Below are positions 25,230 through 33,969 of a stretch of DNA of 47,241 bases, piece by piece. Under the pieces are notes generated by a model. That model searched no databases, had not been told where the DNA came from, and worked only from the letters and a program-made list of their open reading frames with translations. The translations under genes were made by a program, and so were the position numbers. Origin of the DNA: Vibrio sp. LaRot3 (GTDB lineage: Bacteria > Pseudomonadota > Gammaproteobacteria > Enterobacterales > Vibrionaceae); NCBI RefSeq assembly GCF_027587025.1, contig NZ_JAPPTI010000019.1:1-47241 (forward strand), written 5' to 3'. Position 1 is the stretch's first letter; every line of letters starts with the position of its first letter.

Positions 25230-25924
25230 AGTGAAGCCTCATTGGCCGGTTGAGGGTTTGTACTCTGTAGGGTATTAAAAGATGGTGTTGCTTCGGTGAC
25301 GCTAATACCTTCTAACCATAAGTTAACGTAGTTGAGCGTGTGCTCAAGCTTGGCCATGACCTTATCCGCCCATAAACCTAATAGCTGCGCGCCCGCAATA
25401 GCTGGAAGGGCAATCATTAGGCCCGCCGCTGTGGTGCGCATTGCAATGCCCAAGCCTTCTGCAAGATCGTTAGGGGTGATGTTGCCACTTGATACTGCTA
25501 CCCCTTTAAACATTTCAATAAGGCCAAGCACAGTGCCTAATAAGCCAATGAGTGGGCTGATCACACCGATTAAAGTTAATAGACGAAGCCCAGAGTTAAG
25601 TTGATGGCGTTTTTCTTGTAGCCACATTCCCGCGGCATCTTCTCGAAGTACTTTGTCAAAGTTGTGGTGCGCTAATAGCATCGCAACGCCTTTGTAAAGC
25701 AGTGGGCGGCGAGGTGACAGCTTTTTTGCTAGTTGCTCAAGTTGTTGGCCATTGGTTGGCGATACCTTGGTTAATTCTGTTCTGATTGCGCGCTTACCTA
25801 CGCCTAAACTAATGGCCACTTGAAAGAGGCGTTCAGTGATGATCATTAACGTGAGTGCTGAACAAATGATAAGTGGCCAAGCCATTAGGCCTAACTGTTG
25901 CTGTAATTCGTTAAGTTGTTGCAT
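25226..25924 (-). CDS. exbB1: ExbB1, TonB-complex proton channel subunit
   Basis: A 232-residue MotA/TolQ/ExbB-family membrane protein with three helices. One is at the N-terminus, and two C-terminal helices lie in the conserved GVISPLIGLLGTVLGLIEMF and IAMRTTAAGLMIALPAI regions. It assembles with ExbD1 around TonB1. It begins 2 bases after tonB1 and overlaps exbD1 by 4 bases, so the three subunits are translationally coupled. Confidence 0.93.
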   Translation of the reverse strand: MQQLNELQQQLGLMAWPLIICSALTLMIITERLFQVAISLGVGKRAIRTELTKVSPTNGQQLEQLAKKLSPRRPLLYKGVAMLLAHHNFDKVLREDAAGMWLQEKRHQLNSGLRLLTLIGVISPLIGLLGTVLGLIEMFKGVAVSSGNITPNDLAEGLGIAMRTTAAGLMIALPAIAGAQLLGLWADKVMAKLEHTLNYVNLWLEGISVTEATPSFNTLQSTNPQPANEASL

Positions 25925-25926
25925 GT

Positions 25927-26679
25927 TTAGTCCAGTTTAAATCGAACAGGTATCTGTACTCGATGGGCAACGGTTTGGTTACCTATCGTATGAGGGGAAA
26001 ATTTCCATTTTTTAATCGCATCAAGCGCTGATTGGTCAAGCACGGTTGTGCCAGAGGATGAAATTAGAACTTGTTTAACTTGATTGCCGTTTTGATCAAG
26101 CCAGATCTCATACATAGCAACGCCCTCAACTCCTCTTTTTCGAGCAATTCTTGGGTATTTGGGTGCTGAAGGTCGCTCTAGGAATGCGGGTTTCTTCACC
26201 ATGATTGGCTGAGCAGATATACCAGAGGTTGTTGGTTTGGGTTTGCTGGCTATTTTCTCTGGTTCGACTTTGGTTGGTTCTACTTTCTTTATGGTCTCTG
26301 CGGGTTTTAGTTGTGTTTTTTGCGCTACCTTTTCGGCAGGCTTAACTGGCTTTTTGACGATTTTAGGCTGAGCTTTTTTCGCAGGTGTTTTCTTTGTTAC
26401 TGGTTTTGGCTTTACTTTAGGTTTTGACACATCAGCGGGTTTTGAAACGGTTTTTTTCACCGGTGTCGGTTCAATAGGCTTAGGTGGTGTTGGTTTTGCC
26501 GAAGCAGGTTCAGCGGGCGTAATAGGCGTAACAAATTTTAGAGATACGATTTGTGTTTTGGCTCCAGCCGGCATTGCAAACGCTTTGGGTTCGTCAGTCA
26601 CAAATAGTAACGCTGCGTGTAAGGCTAAAGACACCCCGCCAGCAATGACATATCGAGTTACGTTCACAATTCGTCCCAT
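25927..26679 (-). CDS. tonB1: TonB1, energy transducer for heme/siderophore receptors
   Basis: A 250-residue protein. An N-terminal signal anchor (about residues 10-28, with SLALHAALL carrying the conserved His) is followed by a long Pro/Lys-rich periplasmic rod (residues ~50-165). The C-terminal TonB domain begins at KYPRIARKRGVEG. It is the first gene of the heme-transport operon and passes energy to outer-membrane heme receptors. Fur-like sequences lie upstream, in line with iron control. Confidence 0.94.
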   Translation of the reverse strand: MGRIVNVTRYVIAGGVSLALHAALLFVTDEPKAFAMPAGAKTQIVSLKFVTPITPAEPASAKPTPPKPIEPTPVKKTVSKPADVSKPKVKPKPVTKKTPAKKAQPKIVKKPVKPAEKVAQKTQLKPAETIKKVEPTKVEPEKIASKPKPTTSGISAQPIMVKKPAFLERPSAPKYPRIARKRGVEGVAMYEIWLDQNGNQVKQVLISSSGTTVLDQSALDAIKKWKFSPHTIGNQTVAHRVQIPVRFKLD

Positions 26680-26735
26680 TGAAGATAGTTAATGTTCAAA
26701 GTGAGCGAATTATTACGCAGAAAATATTTGAGATC

Positions 26736-26773
26736 AATTATCAATTGCATTCTCATTTGCGTCAAATTATTAT
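26736..26773. promoter_or_regulatory. Candidate Fur-binding sites between tonB1 and hutX
   Basis: The 19 bases at 26736-26754 match the consensus Fur box at 11 of 19 positions by my count. A second overlapping-phase candidate with the half-site AATTATTATC ends near 26773. They lie in the divergent tonB1/hutX promoter region, as expected for Fur control of heme genes. The match is partial. Confidence 0.5.
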
Positions 26774-26957
26774 CTGTCACAATTAATAAACAATCACGCT
26801 TGAGCTTTATAAAATAAGGCTTGAGGGCAAATGCCTTGCTGCGGTTAGTAACATTTTATTAAATCATATAGCGTGCTTATGCATTTGATTTTCTAGTGGT
26901 AAGGCGTAATGAGCGTAAGCAAAAATTAGGCAACAGTAGTCGATAGGTAAAAATGAT

Positions 26958-27461
26958 ATGCAAGACATTCATAATGATGTTGCTCTGATATTAGAGCAGG
27001 ACCCAAATTTATTACCCGCTGCGATAGCTGAGCGCCTTGGCGTTGCGGAATTCAATGTGGTTTCAGCGTTACCAAAAGAGATGGTAGCACTCGCTTCTGG
27101 TGTAGATGCGCAAGCTATCCTTGAAGGATTGGTTGATTTTGGCCCTGTGACCACGATTGTTCAGTCGTTTGGTTCGATATTTGAGGTGAAAGCCCCGTTC
27201 CCTAGAGGGAAAATGGCGCGTGGATATTACAACTTAATGGGCACTGAAGGTCAGTTACATGGCCATTTGAGGCTAGATAATATAAAGAATATCGCGCTAG
27301 TCAGTAAGCCGTTTATGGGCCGCGAGAGCCACTATTTTGGGTTCTTCTGCGAGCAAGGCAATAACATTTTCAAAATCTACTTGGGGCGTGATGACAAGCG
27401 TCAATTGATCAGTGCTCAAGTGGAACAGTTTAAAAACAAGCAAGCGGAACTTAACCAATAA
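26958..27461 (+). CDS. hutX: HutX, cytosolic heme carrier
   Basis: A 167-residue protein of the HutX/ChuX family that binds imported heme and hands it to HutZ. The N-terminus holds a small helical region, and the C-terminal half has GPVTTIVQSFGSIFEVK and RGYYNLMGTEGQLHGHLR, typical of the family. It is divergent from tonB1 and 68 bases ahead of hutZ. In V. cholerae hutW comes first in this operon; here hutX is the first gene. Confidence 0.93.
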   Translation: MQDIHNDVALILEQDPNLLPAAIAERLGVAEFNVVSALPKEMVALASGVDAQAILEGLVDFGPVTTIVQSFGSIFEVKAPFPRGKMARGYYNLMGTEGQLHGHLRLDNIKNIALVSKPFMGRESHYFGFFCEQGNNIFKIYLGRDDKRQLISAQVEQFKNKQAELNQ

Positions 27462-27529
27462 TTTGGTCGAAACCAGAATGAGCTCAACCCGCTTGATGTA
27501 ATAAGAATAGAAAGATTAGGAGTTAGTCA

Positions 27530-28060
27530 ATGAATCAACAAATAAAACAGGAGCGCCTACAAGGCCGCCTTGAACCTGAAATCAAAGAGTTTCGCCAAGA
27601 ACGACGCACATTACAGTTAGCTACTGTCGATGCTGATGGTCGTCCGAATGTCAGTTACGCGCCATTTGTGCAAAACCAAGATGGATACTTTGTGCTGATT
27701 TCAGAGATCGCTCGTCATGCACGTAATCTGCAAGTAAATCCAAACGTGTCTTTAATGATGATTGAAGATGAAGAGTCATCAAAACAGTTGTTTGCTCGTA
27801 AGCGACTTACCTTTGATGCCGTCGCGTCAGTCGTAGAGCGTGATAGCGAACAGTGGCATCAAGTGATCGCGCAGATGACAGAACGCTTTGGCGAGATTAT
27901 TGACGGCCTTAGTCAACTTCAAGATTTTGTGTTGTTCAACCTGACGGCAGAGAATGGGCTATTTGTGAAAGGTTTTGGTCAGGCGTATCAAGTCTCTGGT
28001 GATGATATGGTTGATTTTGTTCATCTACAGGATGGGCATAAGAAAGTCGAAACGGCATAA
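27530..28060 (+). CDS. hutZ: HutZ, heme-degrading oxygenase-like protein
   Basis: A 176-residue split-beta-barrel (FMN-binding-like) protein that opens the heme ring to release iron. Length equals that of V. cholerae HutZ, and the two residues known to matter there fall at the same numbers: His170, the axial heme ligand (in QDGHKK), and Asp132, which tunes it (in LQDFVLF). It is last in the hutX-hutZ operon, followed by a terminator. Confidence 0.95.
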   Translation: MNQQIKQERLQGRLEPEIKEFRQERRTLQLATVDADGRPNVSYAPFVQNQDGYFVLISEIARHARNLQVNPNVSLMMIEDEESSKQLFARKRLTFDAVASVVERDSEQWHQVIAQMTERFGEIIDGLSQLQDFVLFNLTAENGLFVKGFGQAYQVSGDDMVDFVHLQDGHKKVETA

Positions 28061-28065
28061 AAGGG

Positions 28066-28090
28066 AAGGGAGCGACTTGCTCCCTTTCTT
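28066..28090. terminator. Bidirectional intrinsic terminator
   Basis: Perfect 8-bp stem AAGGGAGC / GCTCCCTT with 5-base loop, between the convergent hutZ and malK. Confidence 0.75.
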
Positions 28091-28097
28091 ATATCAA

Positions 28098-29219
28098 TTA
28101 GTTAGGTAGTTCTACACCCGCTTCGCGATGTAAGCGTTGGCATGCTTTGCCATCACTGTGGAATAGATGGCAGCGATTTGCAGGAATACCAATTTCTAGT
28201 GTATCACCAGCATCGATATCTAGCGTATCCGGTTGGCGGTAGATAACATCGGCATCTGCTGCATCAATGTGTAGGTAAGCTTGTGTTTCGTTACCAAGTT
28301 TCTCAACGATCATGACTTTACCGCTAATGGTTGCATCACCTTGTGTCGCTGGTAACAAGTGTTCTGGACGAACACCTAAAGACATGCGCTCGCCACGAGT
28401 GACGGTTCGGCCATCCACTGGGATCCAGAATGTGGTGCCATTTGCCAGCTGAACCATTACGCGGTCATCTTCCACTTCTTCAATGAACACACTCATGAAG
28501 TTCATCTTTGGTGAGCCAATGAAACCTGCCACAAAACGGTTTTGTGGGTAATGATAAAGCTCGAGCGGCTTACCAACCTGCGACACAAAACCAGCATCAA
28601 GGACGACGATTTTATCTGCCATCGTCATTGCTTCAACTTGGTCATGCGTAACGTAAATCATAGTGCAACCTAGTTTGCGTTGCAGTTTAGTGATTTCTGA
28701 GCGCATTTGAACGCGCAGTGCTGCGTCTAGGTTAGATAAAGGCTCGTCTAATAAGAAAACATTCGGCTGTGAAACCAATGTACGGCCAATTGCCACACGC
28801 TGACGTTGACCACCCGATAATGCCTTAGGTTGACGGTCTAGTAGATGGCTCAGTTGAAGAATTTCTGCAGCATGTTCAACTCGGCGATCCGTTTCCGCTT
28901 TATCTGCTTTGGCTAGCTTCATACCAAAAGACATATTGTCGTACAGGTTTAAGTGTGGGTATAGCGCATAAGATTGGAATACCATGCCAACGCCGCGCTT
29001 TGATGGTTCAACATCGTTCATGCGTTGTTCGCCGATGTATAGATCACCCGAGGTGATATCTTCTAGGCCTGCAATACAACGAAGTAGGGTAGATTTACCA
29101 CAGCCAGACGGCCCTACAAATACGACAAATTCGCCTTGCTCAATTTCTAAGTCTACGTTTTTTGAGATTAAAACATCGCCATAGGCTTTACAGACATTTT
29201 TTAAGGTAACACTCGCCAT
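28098..29219 (-). CDS. malK: MalK, maltose ABC transporter ATPase
   Basis: A 373-residue ATPase for maltose/maltodextrin import. N-terminal ABC domain: Walker A GPSGCGKST, Q-loop VFQSYALYPH, signature LSGGQRQR, Walker B VFLLDEPLSNLD and H-loop YVTHDQ. Residues ~235-373 form the regulatory OB-fold domain that in E. coli binds enzyme IIA-Glc and MalT. It is transcribed away from malEFG, with about 660 bases of shared control region. AGGA lies about 10 bases ahead of the ATG. Confidence 0.95.
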   Translation of the reverse strand: MASVTLKNVCKAYGDVLISKNVDLEIEQGEFVVFVGPSGCGKSTLLRCIAGLEDITSGDLYIGEQRMNDVEPSKRGVGMVFQSYALYPHLNLYDNMSFGMKLAKADKAETDRRVEHAAEILQLSHLLDRQPKALSGGQRQRVAIGRTLVSQPNVFLLDEPLSNLDAALRVQMRSEITKLQRKLGCTMIYVTHDQVEAMTMADKIVVLDAGFVSQVGKPLELYHYPQNRFVAGFIGSPKMNFMSVFIEEVEDDRVMVQLANGTTFWIPVDGRTVTRGERMSLGVRPEHLLPATQGDATISGKVMIVEKLGNETQAYLHIDAADADVIYRQPDTLDIDAGDTLEIGIPANRCHLFHSDGKACQRLHREAGVELPN

Positions 29220-29878
29220 CTAGCTCGTCCTCGATTTTTATATTTATTACCGCCCGCACGTTATATGAATTATCTCGCAGACAGTAAGTGTAGGAATTCA
29301 GTAAGGTGGAGTTTACCGACTTGTGTTGCAATCGGTAAGGGTAAGAAATAAGGGTGGCGAACCAGGCTGTAGTTCTGCCACCCATCAAAGCAAATAGATA
29401 AAAATATCTCCCCCGAAACTTATCAGTGCGTGCCCCGTATTAATCCACTAACACTGATTTGTTTTCAACATTTTTATCGTAGCTTTGAAAACCGTCGCTC
29501 TTAACAACGTCGGTAAGGGATTCACCCTCCACTTAAGATGGTGCAATTTTGCTTAACTATAGGACATTGTTCATCCTCCCAGTGCTTTTTTTTAAAGGGG
29601 TAGTAGGGGGGGAGTAGCAGAAACGGGGAGGAAAATTGGTAAGGAGATCGAGTTCAAAATAAATCCTGAGTAATTATAGAGAATGATCACAATACGATTT
29701 GTTTTTGTGATTTGAGTTGGAAATAGTAGTCGATAGTGATCACAAAAATAGTTCATCATACCCAAGGCGTAGGAACTAGGATGATGAGCTGCTTCTGGTT
29801 TTGTTTAACAATGCTTGACGAAATCCGGTGAAGCCTATCGGTAACACCCTACAACACAAATATAAAAAGGATATGAAC
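29220..29878. other. malK / malE divergent control region
   Basis: 659 bases with no supported gene. The central part (29570-29635) holds GGGGA-type MalT-box-like sequences. TGATCACA half-sites near 29685 and 29740 could be parts of CRP sites, but no full TGTGA-N6-TCACA was found. Nothing else was recognised. Confidence 0.5.
29572..29634. promoter_or_regulatory. Candidate MalT boxes
   Basis: Consensus MalT box is GGGGA(T/G)GAGG. GGGGAGGAAA at 29625-29634 (plus) and TGGGAGGATG at 29572-29581 (minus) each match 8 of 10 positions; a G-run followed by AGTAG near 29606-29616 is a weaker third. Clustered boxes between malK and malE are the arrangement used by MalT in E. coli. Confidence 0.5.
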
Positions 29879-31060
29879 ATGAAAAAAGCGCTAAGCTCAG
29901 TCGCCCTTGGCACGCTGGTTGCTCTTGGCTCTTTCGGTGCTAATGCTGCCATCGAAGAAGGACAACTAACCATTTGGATCAATGGTGACAAAGGTTATAA
30001 CGGACTTGCTGAAGTAGGTAAACAATTTGAACAAGACACAGGCATTGTTGTGACTGTGGCACACCCTGATGCGCTTCAAGACAAGTTCCCACAAACTGCG
30101 GCAACGGGCGATGGCCCTGATATCGTATTTTGGGCGCACGACCGCTTTGGTGGCTACGCAGAAGCGGGTCTATTAACGGAAATCACTCCATCAAAAGAAA
30201 TCAAAGAAGGTATCGTTGATTTCGCATGGGATGCAGTGAAATACAACGGCAAATTGATCGGTTACCCAATTGCGGTTGAATCACTTTCTCTAATCTACAA
30301 CAAAGATCTCGTGCCAAACCCACCAAAAAGCTGGGAAGAAGTGGCGAAGATTAACGAGCAGTTAGCGAAAGATGGCAAAACAGCCATCATGTGGAACTTA
30401 AAAGAACCGTACTTCACTTGGCCGCTAATGGCAGCTGACGGTGGTTACGCGTTTAAATATGGTCTAGAAGGTTACGACGTTAAAGATGCAGGCATTAACA
30501 ACGATGGCGTTAAAGATGCAATGAACTTCGTTAAAGGCCTTGTAGACAAAGGCGTTATCTCTTCTGATATGGATTACTCAGTGTCTGAGTCTGCCTTCAA
30601 CCAAGGTAAGACAGCCATGACCATCAACGGCCCTTGGGCGTGGGGTAACATTGAGAAATCTGGCATCAACTACGGCGTTGCGACACTTCCTAAGTTTAAC
30701 GGTAAGTCATCTAAACCATTCGTAGGGGTATTAACGGCTGGTATCAGCACTGCATCTCCTAACAAAGACCTAGCAGTAGAGTTCATTGAGAACTACCTAT
30801 TGACGAACGATGGTCTGCGTAAAGTGAACGACGACAAGCCACTAGGTGCGGTTGCTCTTAACTCATTCCAGCGTGAGCTAGATGCGGATACACGTATTGC
30901 AGCAACAATGGATAACGCAATGAATGGTGAAATCATGCCAAACATTCCTCAAATGAACGCATTCTGGGGCAGTGCTAAGAATGCCATCATCAACATTGTT
31001 GAAGGTCGTCAAACTGTAGATGCAGCGCTTGCAGATGCAGAAAAGCAGATGACTAAGTAA
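29879..31060 (+). CDS. malE: MalE, periplasmic maltose-binding protein
   Basis: A 393-residue binding protein that brings maltodextrins to MalFGK2. The signal peptide is residues 1-23 (MKKALSSVALG to GANA), and mature MBP features such as IEEGQLTIWINGDKGYNGL and YFTWPLMAADGGYAF are evident. ATG 29879 is chosen because AAAAAGGAT lies 6-10 bases ahead and the signal peptide begins there; the frame is open further upstream. First gene of malE-malF-malG. Confidence 0.95.
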   Translation: MKKALSSVALGTLVALGSFGANAAIEEGQLTIWINGDKGYNGLAEVGKQFEQDTGIVVTVAHPDALQDKFPQTAATGDGPDIVFWAHDRFGGYAEAGLLTEITPSKEIKEGIVDFAWDAVKYNGKLIGYPIAVESLSLIYNKDLVPNPPKSWEEVAKINEQLAKDGKTAIMWNLKEPYFTWPLMAADGGYAFKYGLEGYDVKDAGINNDGVKDAMNFVKGLVDKGVISSDMDYSVSESAFNQGKTAMTINGPWAWGNIEKSGINYGVATLPKFNGKSSKPFVGVLTAGISTASPNKDLAVEFIENYLLTNDGLRKVNDDKPLGAVALNSFQRELDADTRIAATMDNAMNGEIMPNIPQMNAFWGSAKNAIINIVEGRQTVDAALADAEKQMTK

Positions 31061-31077
31061 TTCTGTTCTATGCTCCC

Positions 31078-31099
31078 AAGGAGGGATTCGTCCCTCCTT
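31078..31099 (+). promoter_or_regulatory. Intergenic hairpin between malE and malF
   Basis: Perfect 9-bp stem AAGGAGGGA / TCCCTCCTT with a TTCG tetraloop, 17 bases after the malE stop. No T-run directly follows, so read-through is expected. It probably caps the 3' end of a malE-only mRNA or attenuates malFG expression, as the REP element does at this position in E. coli (comparison from knowledge). Confidence 0.7.
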
Positions 31100-31132
31100 C
31101 ATCTCTTTAGTATTTCGCTAGCAGGTTCTACT

Positions 31133-32707
31133 ATGCAGTCAGTACAAGGCCCAGATGCTTTGGCATCCAACACTCTCTATTTACCGTCGAGTAAAAGCGT
31201 TTTTATCAAGTGGGGTCTATTAGGCTCAGTTGCACTGGTTAATGGTTATGCCACGATTTTGATGTATTCACGTGGTGAAATCGCCTTTGCTCTTCTTACT
31301 CTTTTACTTACCAGCCTAGCCCTATATATCTTCGGAAATAAGAAGACCTATGCACATCGCTATATCTACCCAGGTATCGCGGGCATGATTCTATTCATTA
31401 TGTTTCCTTTGGTGTACACGGTTGGTTTGGCCTTCACCAATTTCAGTGCGAAAAACCAACTCTCTTATGACCGCGCGCAACAGGTGTTATTAGATCGTAC
31501 CTACCAAAGCGGCCAAAGCTACCCATTCACACTGTACAAGACCGATTCTGGTCATCAACTTGTGGTTGAGAAAGAAGGCAAAACACTGGCCTCTGATTTC
31601 TTTAACTTAAGTCAGTTGAGCGAGATGAACATGGCTCTGAAGCCAGTTGATCAAGTGAATGGTAAAAAAGAACCGATTAAAACTATCATCAAGAATCGCT
31701 CTTCACTGGGTAAGGTTGACCTATTAATGCCTAGTGGTGAAGAAATTCGCATGAGTGGTTTGCGTAAGTTTGCAGCGGTTGTTCCTCTGTATACTTTGCA
31801 GCAAGACGGCGAGACACTGCTTAATAACGAAACGGGTGAAACCCTTAAACCGAATCTAGACAAAGGTTTCTACCAACCAGTGGATGAAGCCGGTCAGTTT
31901 GTTGGTGATACCGTTTCTCCGGGATTCATCGTTAGCATCGGTACTGATAACTTTGAGCGTGTGTGGAAAGATGAGGGTATCAGCCAACCATTCACCAGTA
32001 TCTTTATTTGGACTATTGTTTTCTCGGTACTGACCATTGTCTTTACGGGGGTGATTGGCTTGGTATTAGCCAGCGTTGTTCAGTGGGAAGCGCTGAAAGG
32101 ACGCAGCATTTACCGCGTGTTACTGATTTTGCCTTATGCGGTACCAGCATTTATCTCAATTCTGATTTTTAAAGGTCTGTTTAACCAAAGTTTTGGTGAG
32201 ATCAACATGGTGCTCCAGACAATGTTTGGTTTAAGCCCAGCGTGGTTCTCTGACCCATTCTTGGCGAAAATGATGGTGCTTATTGTTAATACATGGCTTG
32301 GTTTCCCTTACATGATGATCCTATGTATGGGCCTACTTAAATCGATACCAGATGATTTGTACGAAGCGTCTGCAATTGATGGTGCGAATTTCTTTGACAA
32401 CTTCCGCACGATTACTCTGCCGCTTATGATTAAGCCATTGATGCCACTGTTAATCGCTGCGTTTGCCTTTAACTTCAATAACTTTGTACTGATTCAGTTA
32501 TTGACTCAAGGCGGACCAAACATGATTGGCACATCAGAGCCTGCGGGTTACACCGACTTGCTTGTTAACTACACCTATCGTATCGCCTTTGAAGGTGCGG
32601 GTGGTCAAGACTTCGGTCTAGCAAGTGCTATCGCCACTTTGATTTTCTTGTTGGTCGGCGCACTAGCGTTACTCAACCTACGATTCACTAAACTAGCACA
32701 AGATTAA
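31133..32707 (+). CDS. malF: MalF, maltose transporter permease
   Basis: A 524-residue inner-membrane permease with eight helices expected and a large periplasmic loop (about residues 110-270) typical of MalF. The EAA loop that docks MalK is visible as EASAIDGANFFDNFRTITLPL. ATG 31133 is preferred over the upstream open frame because the protein then begins like other MalF proteins; AGGT is a modest ribosome site. It pairs with MalG and follows malE after the hairpin. Confidence 0.94.
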   Translation: MQSVQGPDALASNTLYLPSSKSVFIKWGLLGSVALVNGYATILMYSRGEIAFALLTLLLTSLALYIFGNKKTYAHRYIYPGIAGMILFIMFPLVYTVGLAFTNFSAKNQLSYDRAQQVLLDRTYQSGQSYPFTLYKTDSGHQLVVEKEGKTLASDFFNLSQLSEMNMALKPVDQVNGKKEPIKTIIKNRSSLGKVDLLMPSGEEIRMSGLRKFAAVVPLYTLQQDGETLLNNETGETLKPNLDKGFYQPVDEAGQFVGDTVSPGFIVSIGTDNFERVWKDEGISQPFTSIFIWTIVFSVLTIVFTGVIGLVLASVVQWEALKGRSIYRVLLILPYAVPAFISILIFKGLFNQSFGEINMVLQTMFGLSPAWFSDPFLAKMMVLIVNTWLGFPYMMILCMGLLKSIPDDLYEASAIDGANFFDNFRTITLPLMIKPLMPLLIAAFAFNFNNFVLIQLLTQGGPNMIGTSEPAGYTDLLVNYTYRIAFEGAGGQDFGLASAIATLIFLLVGALALLNLRFTKLAQD

Positions 32708-32718
32708 GGAGTAACCCG

Positions 32719-33609
32719 ATGGCAATGGTACAAGGTAAATCTCTAAAATATCGTGTATGGGCGACACACGCCCTCATGTGGTTATTTCTTGCGGCAATTA
32801 TGTTCCCACTACTCATGATTGTGGCGATTTCTTTCCGTGAAGGTAACTTCGCAACTGGTAGCATCATTCCTGAAAATCCATCATTGGAGCACTGGAAGCT
32901 TGCACTAGGTTTTTCAGTCACTAATGCGGATGGCTCTGTAACACCACCGCCTTTCCCAGTACTTACGTGGTTGTGGAACTCAGTGAAAGTTGCAGGTATC
33001 AGCTCGATTTTGATTGTTGCGCTTTCAACGACATCAGCGTATGCATTTGCTCGAATGAAGTTCAAAGGTAAGAACACCATTCTTAAAGCAATGATGATTT
33101 TCCAGATGTTCCCGGCAGTATTGGCTCTTGTCGCGCTTTACGCATTGTTTGATAAGCTTGGACAGTATATTCCTTTCCTTGGGTTGAACACTCATGGCGG
33201 CCTAATCTTCGCTTATTTAGGGGGCATTGCTCTGCACGTTTGGACAATCAAAGGTTACTTTGAAACGATAGATGGATCGCTAGAAGAAGCCGCTGCATTG
33301 GACGGTGCAACTCCATGGCAAGCCTTTAGATTAGTGCTATTGCCACTGTCAGTGCCGATTCTTGCTGTAGTGTTTATCTTGTCATTTATTATGGCAGTAG
33401 GTGAGGTTCCTGTCGCATCCTTATTGCTTTCTGATGTAGATTCGTACACACTAGCAGTAGGTATGCAGCAGTATCTATATCCGCAGAACTATCTGTGGGG
33501 AGATTTTGCAGCAGCAGCAGTATTGTCTGCTTTGCCGATTACAATCGTTTTTCTACTTGCACAGCGCTGGTTGGTCGGAGGATTAACATCCGGCGGTGTG
33601 AAAGGCTAA
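32719..33609 (+). CDS. malG: MalG, maltose transporter permease
   Basis: A 296-residue permease, the same length as E. coli MalG, with six membrane segments. The EAA motif is EEAAALDGATPWQAFRLVLLPL, and the C-terminal GGLTSGGVKG tail, which reaches into the MalK dimer in E. coli, is preserved. It starts 11 bases after malF. MicX-like RNA structure lies just downstream. Confidence 0.95.
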   Translation: MAMVQGKSLKYRVWATHALMWLFLAAIMFPLLMIVAISFREGNFATGSIIPENPSLEHWKLALGFSVTNADGSVTPPPFPVLTWLWNSVKVAGISSILIVALSTTSAYAFARMKFKGKNTILKAMMIFQMFPAVLALVALYALFDKLGQYIPFLGLNTHGGLIFAYLGGIALHVWTIKGYFETIDGSLEEAAALDGATPWQAFRLVLLPLSVPILAVVFILSFIMAVGEVPVASLLLSDVDSYTLAVGMQQYLYPQNYLWGDFAAAAVLSALPITIVFLLAQRWLVGGLTSGGVKG

Positions 33610-33621
33610 TAAAAATGATAA

Positions 33622-33645
33622 AGGCGACCTATTGGTCGCCTCTTT
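33622..33645 (+). terminator. Hairpin at the end of malEFG
   Basis: Stem AGGCGACC / GGTCGCCT with TATT loop, followed by a T-rich but broken run. Probably a partial terminator, allowing read-through into the downstream small-RNA region. Confidence 0.65.
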
Positions 33646-33649
33646 GTTC

Positions 33650-33796
33650 TTTTCTTAACACTCTTGGTTTGGCCGCCGATCAGTTAAGAAAGGGCAAGTT
33701 GGCGTTACGCATAGCTGGCTGTTAGCTAGATTCCTTACTATCCAAAAACTAACAGTTTTTTGTAACCTGAGCCCGAGCATAGCTTGGGCTTTTTTC
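33650..33796 (+). ncRNA. micX: Candidate MicX small RNA
   Basis: Region directly downstream of malG with three consecutive inverted repeats: TTTCTTAAC / GTTAAGAAA (33651-33659, 33683-33691), CTGTTAG / CTAACAG followed by six T (33719-33761), and AGCCCGAGC / GCTTGGGCT followed by a T-run (33770-33795), the last being a classic intrinsic terminator with no protein gene ahead. In V. cholerae the Hfq-binding, RNase E-processed sRNA MicX comes from this position at the end of the maltose operon (from memory). The 5' end is uncertain; it may begin inside malG or be cut from its 3' UTR. Confidence 0.65.
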
Positions 33797-33969
33797 TGCC
33801 TAACTCACCAAGGCATACTAATTTTTGTGGTATTTACAGTACATACGCAGATTAACTGTATGCGATTCAAATCTAAAAAATAAGCAAACGTAGAATGCCA
33901 TGTTGCAAAGCAACATGAAACGAAGACGGCTTTGATGATTTTATGTTCAGTGTTAAGAGAGGACAGCTT

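Larger units (their letters stand above)
33610..33969. other. Gene-free stretch after malG
   Basis: 360 bases holding the malG hairpin, the MicX-like region, and about 170 AT-rich bases (33797-33969) that end at the stop of a small minus-strand gene. No protein gene is supported. Confidence 0.5.

Noticed and set aside
29680..29760. CRP site in the mal control region
   Set aside because: TGATCACA and TTGTGAT half-sites occur, but no TGTGA-N6-TCACA arrangement fits well.
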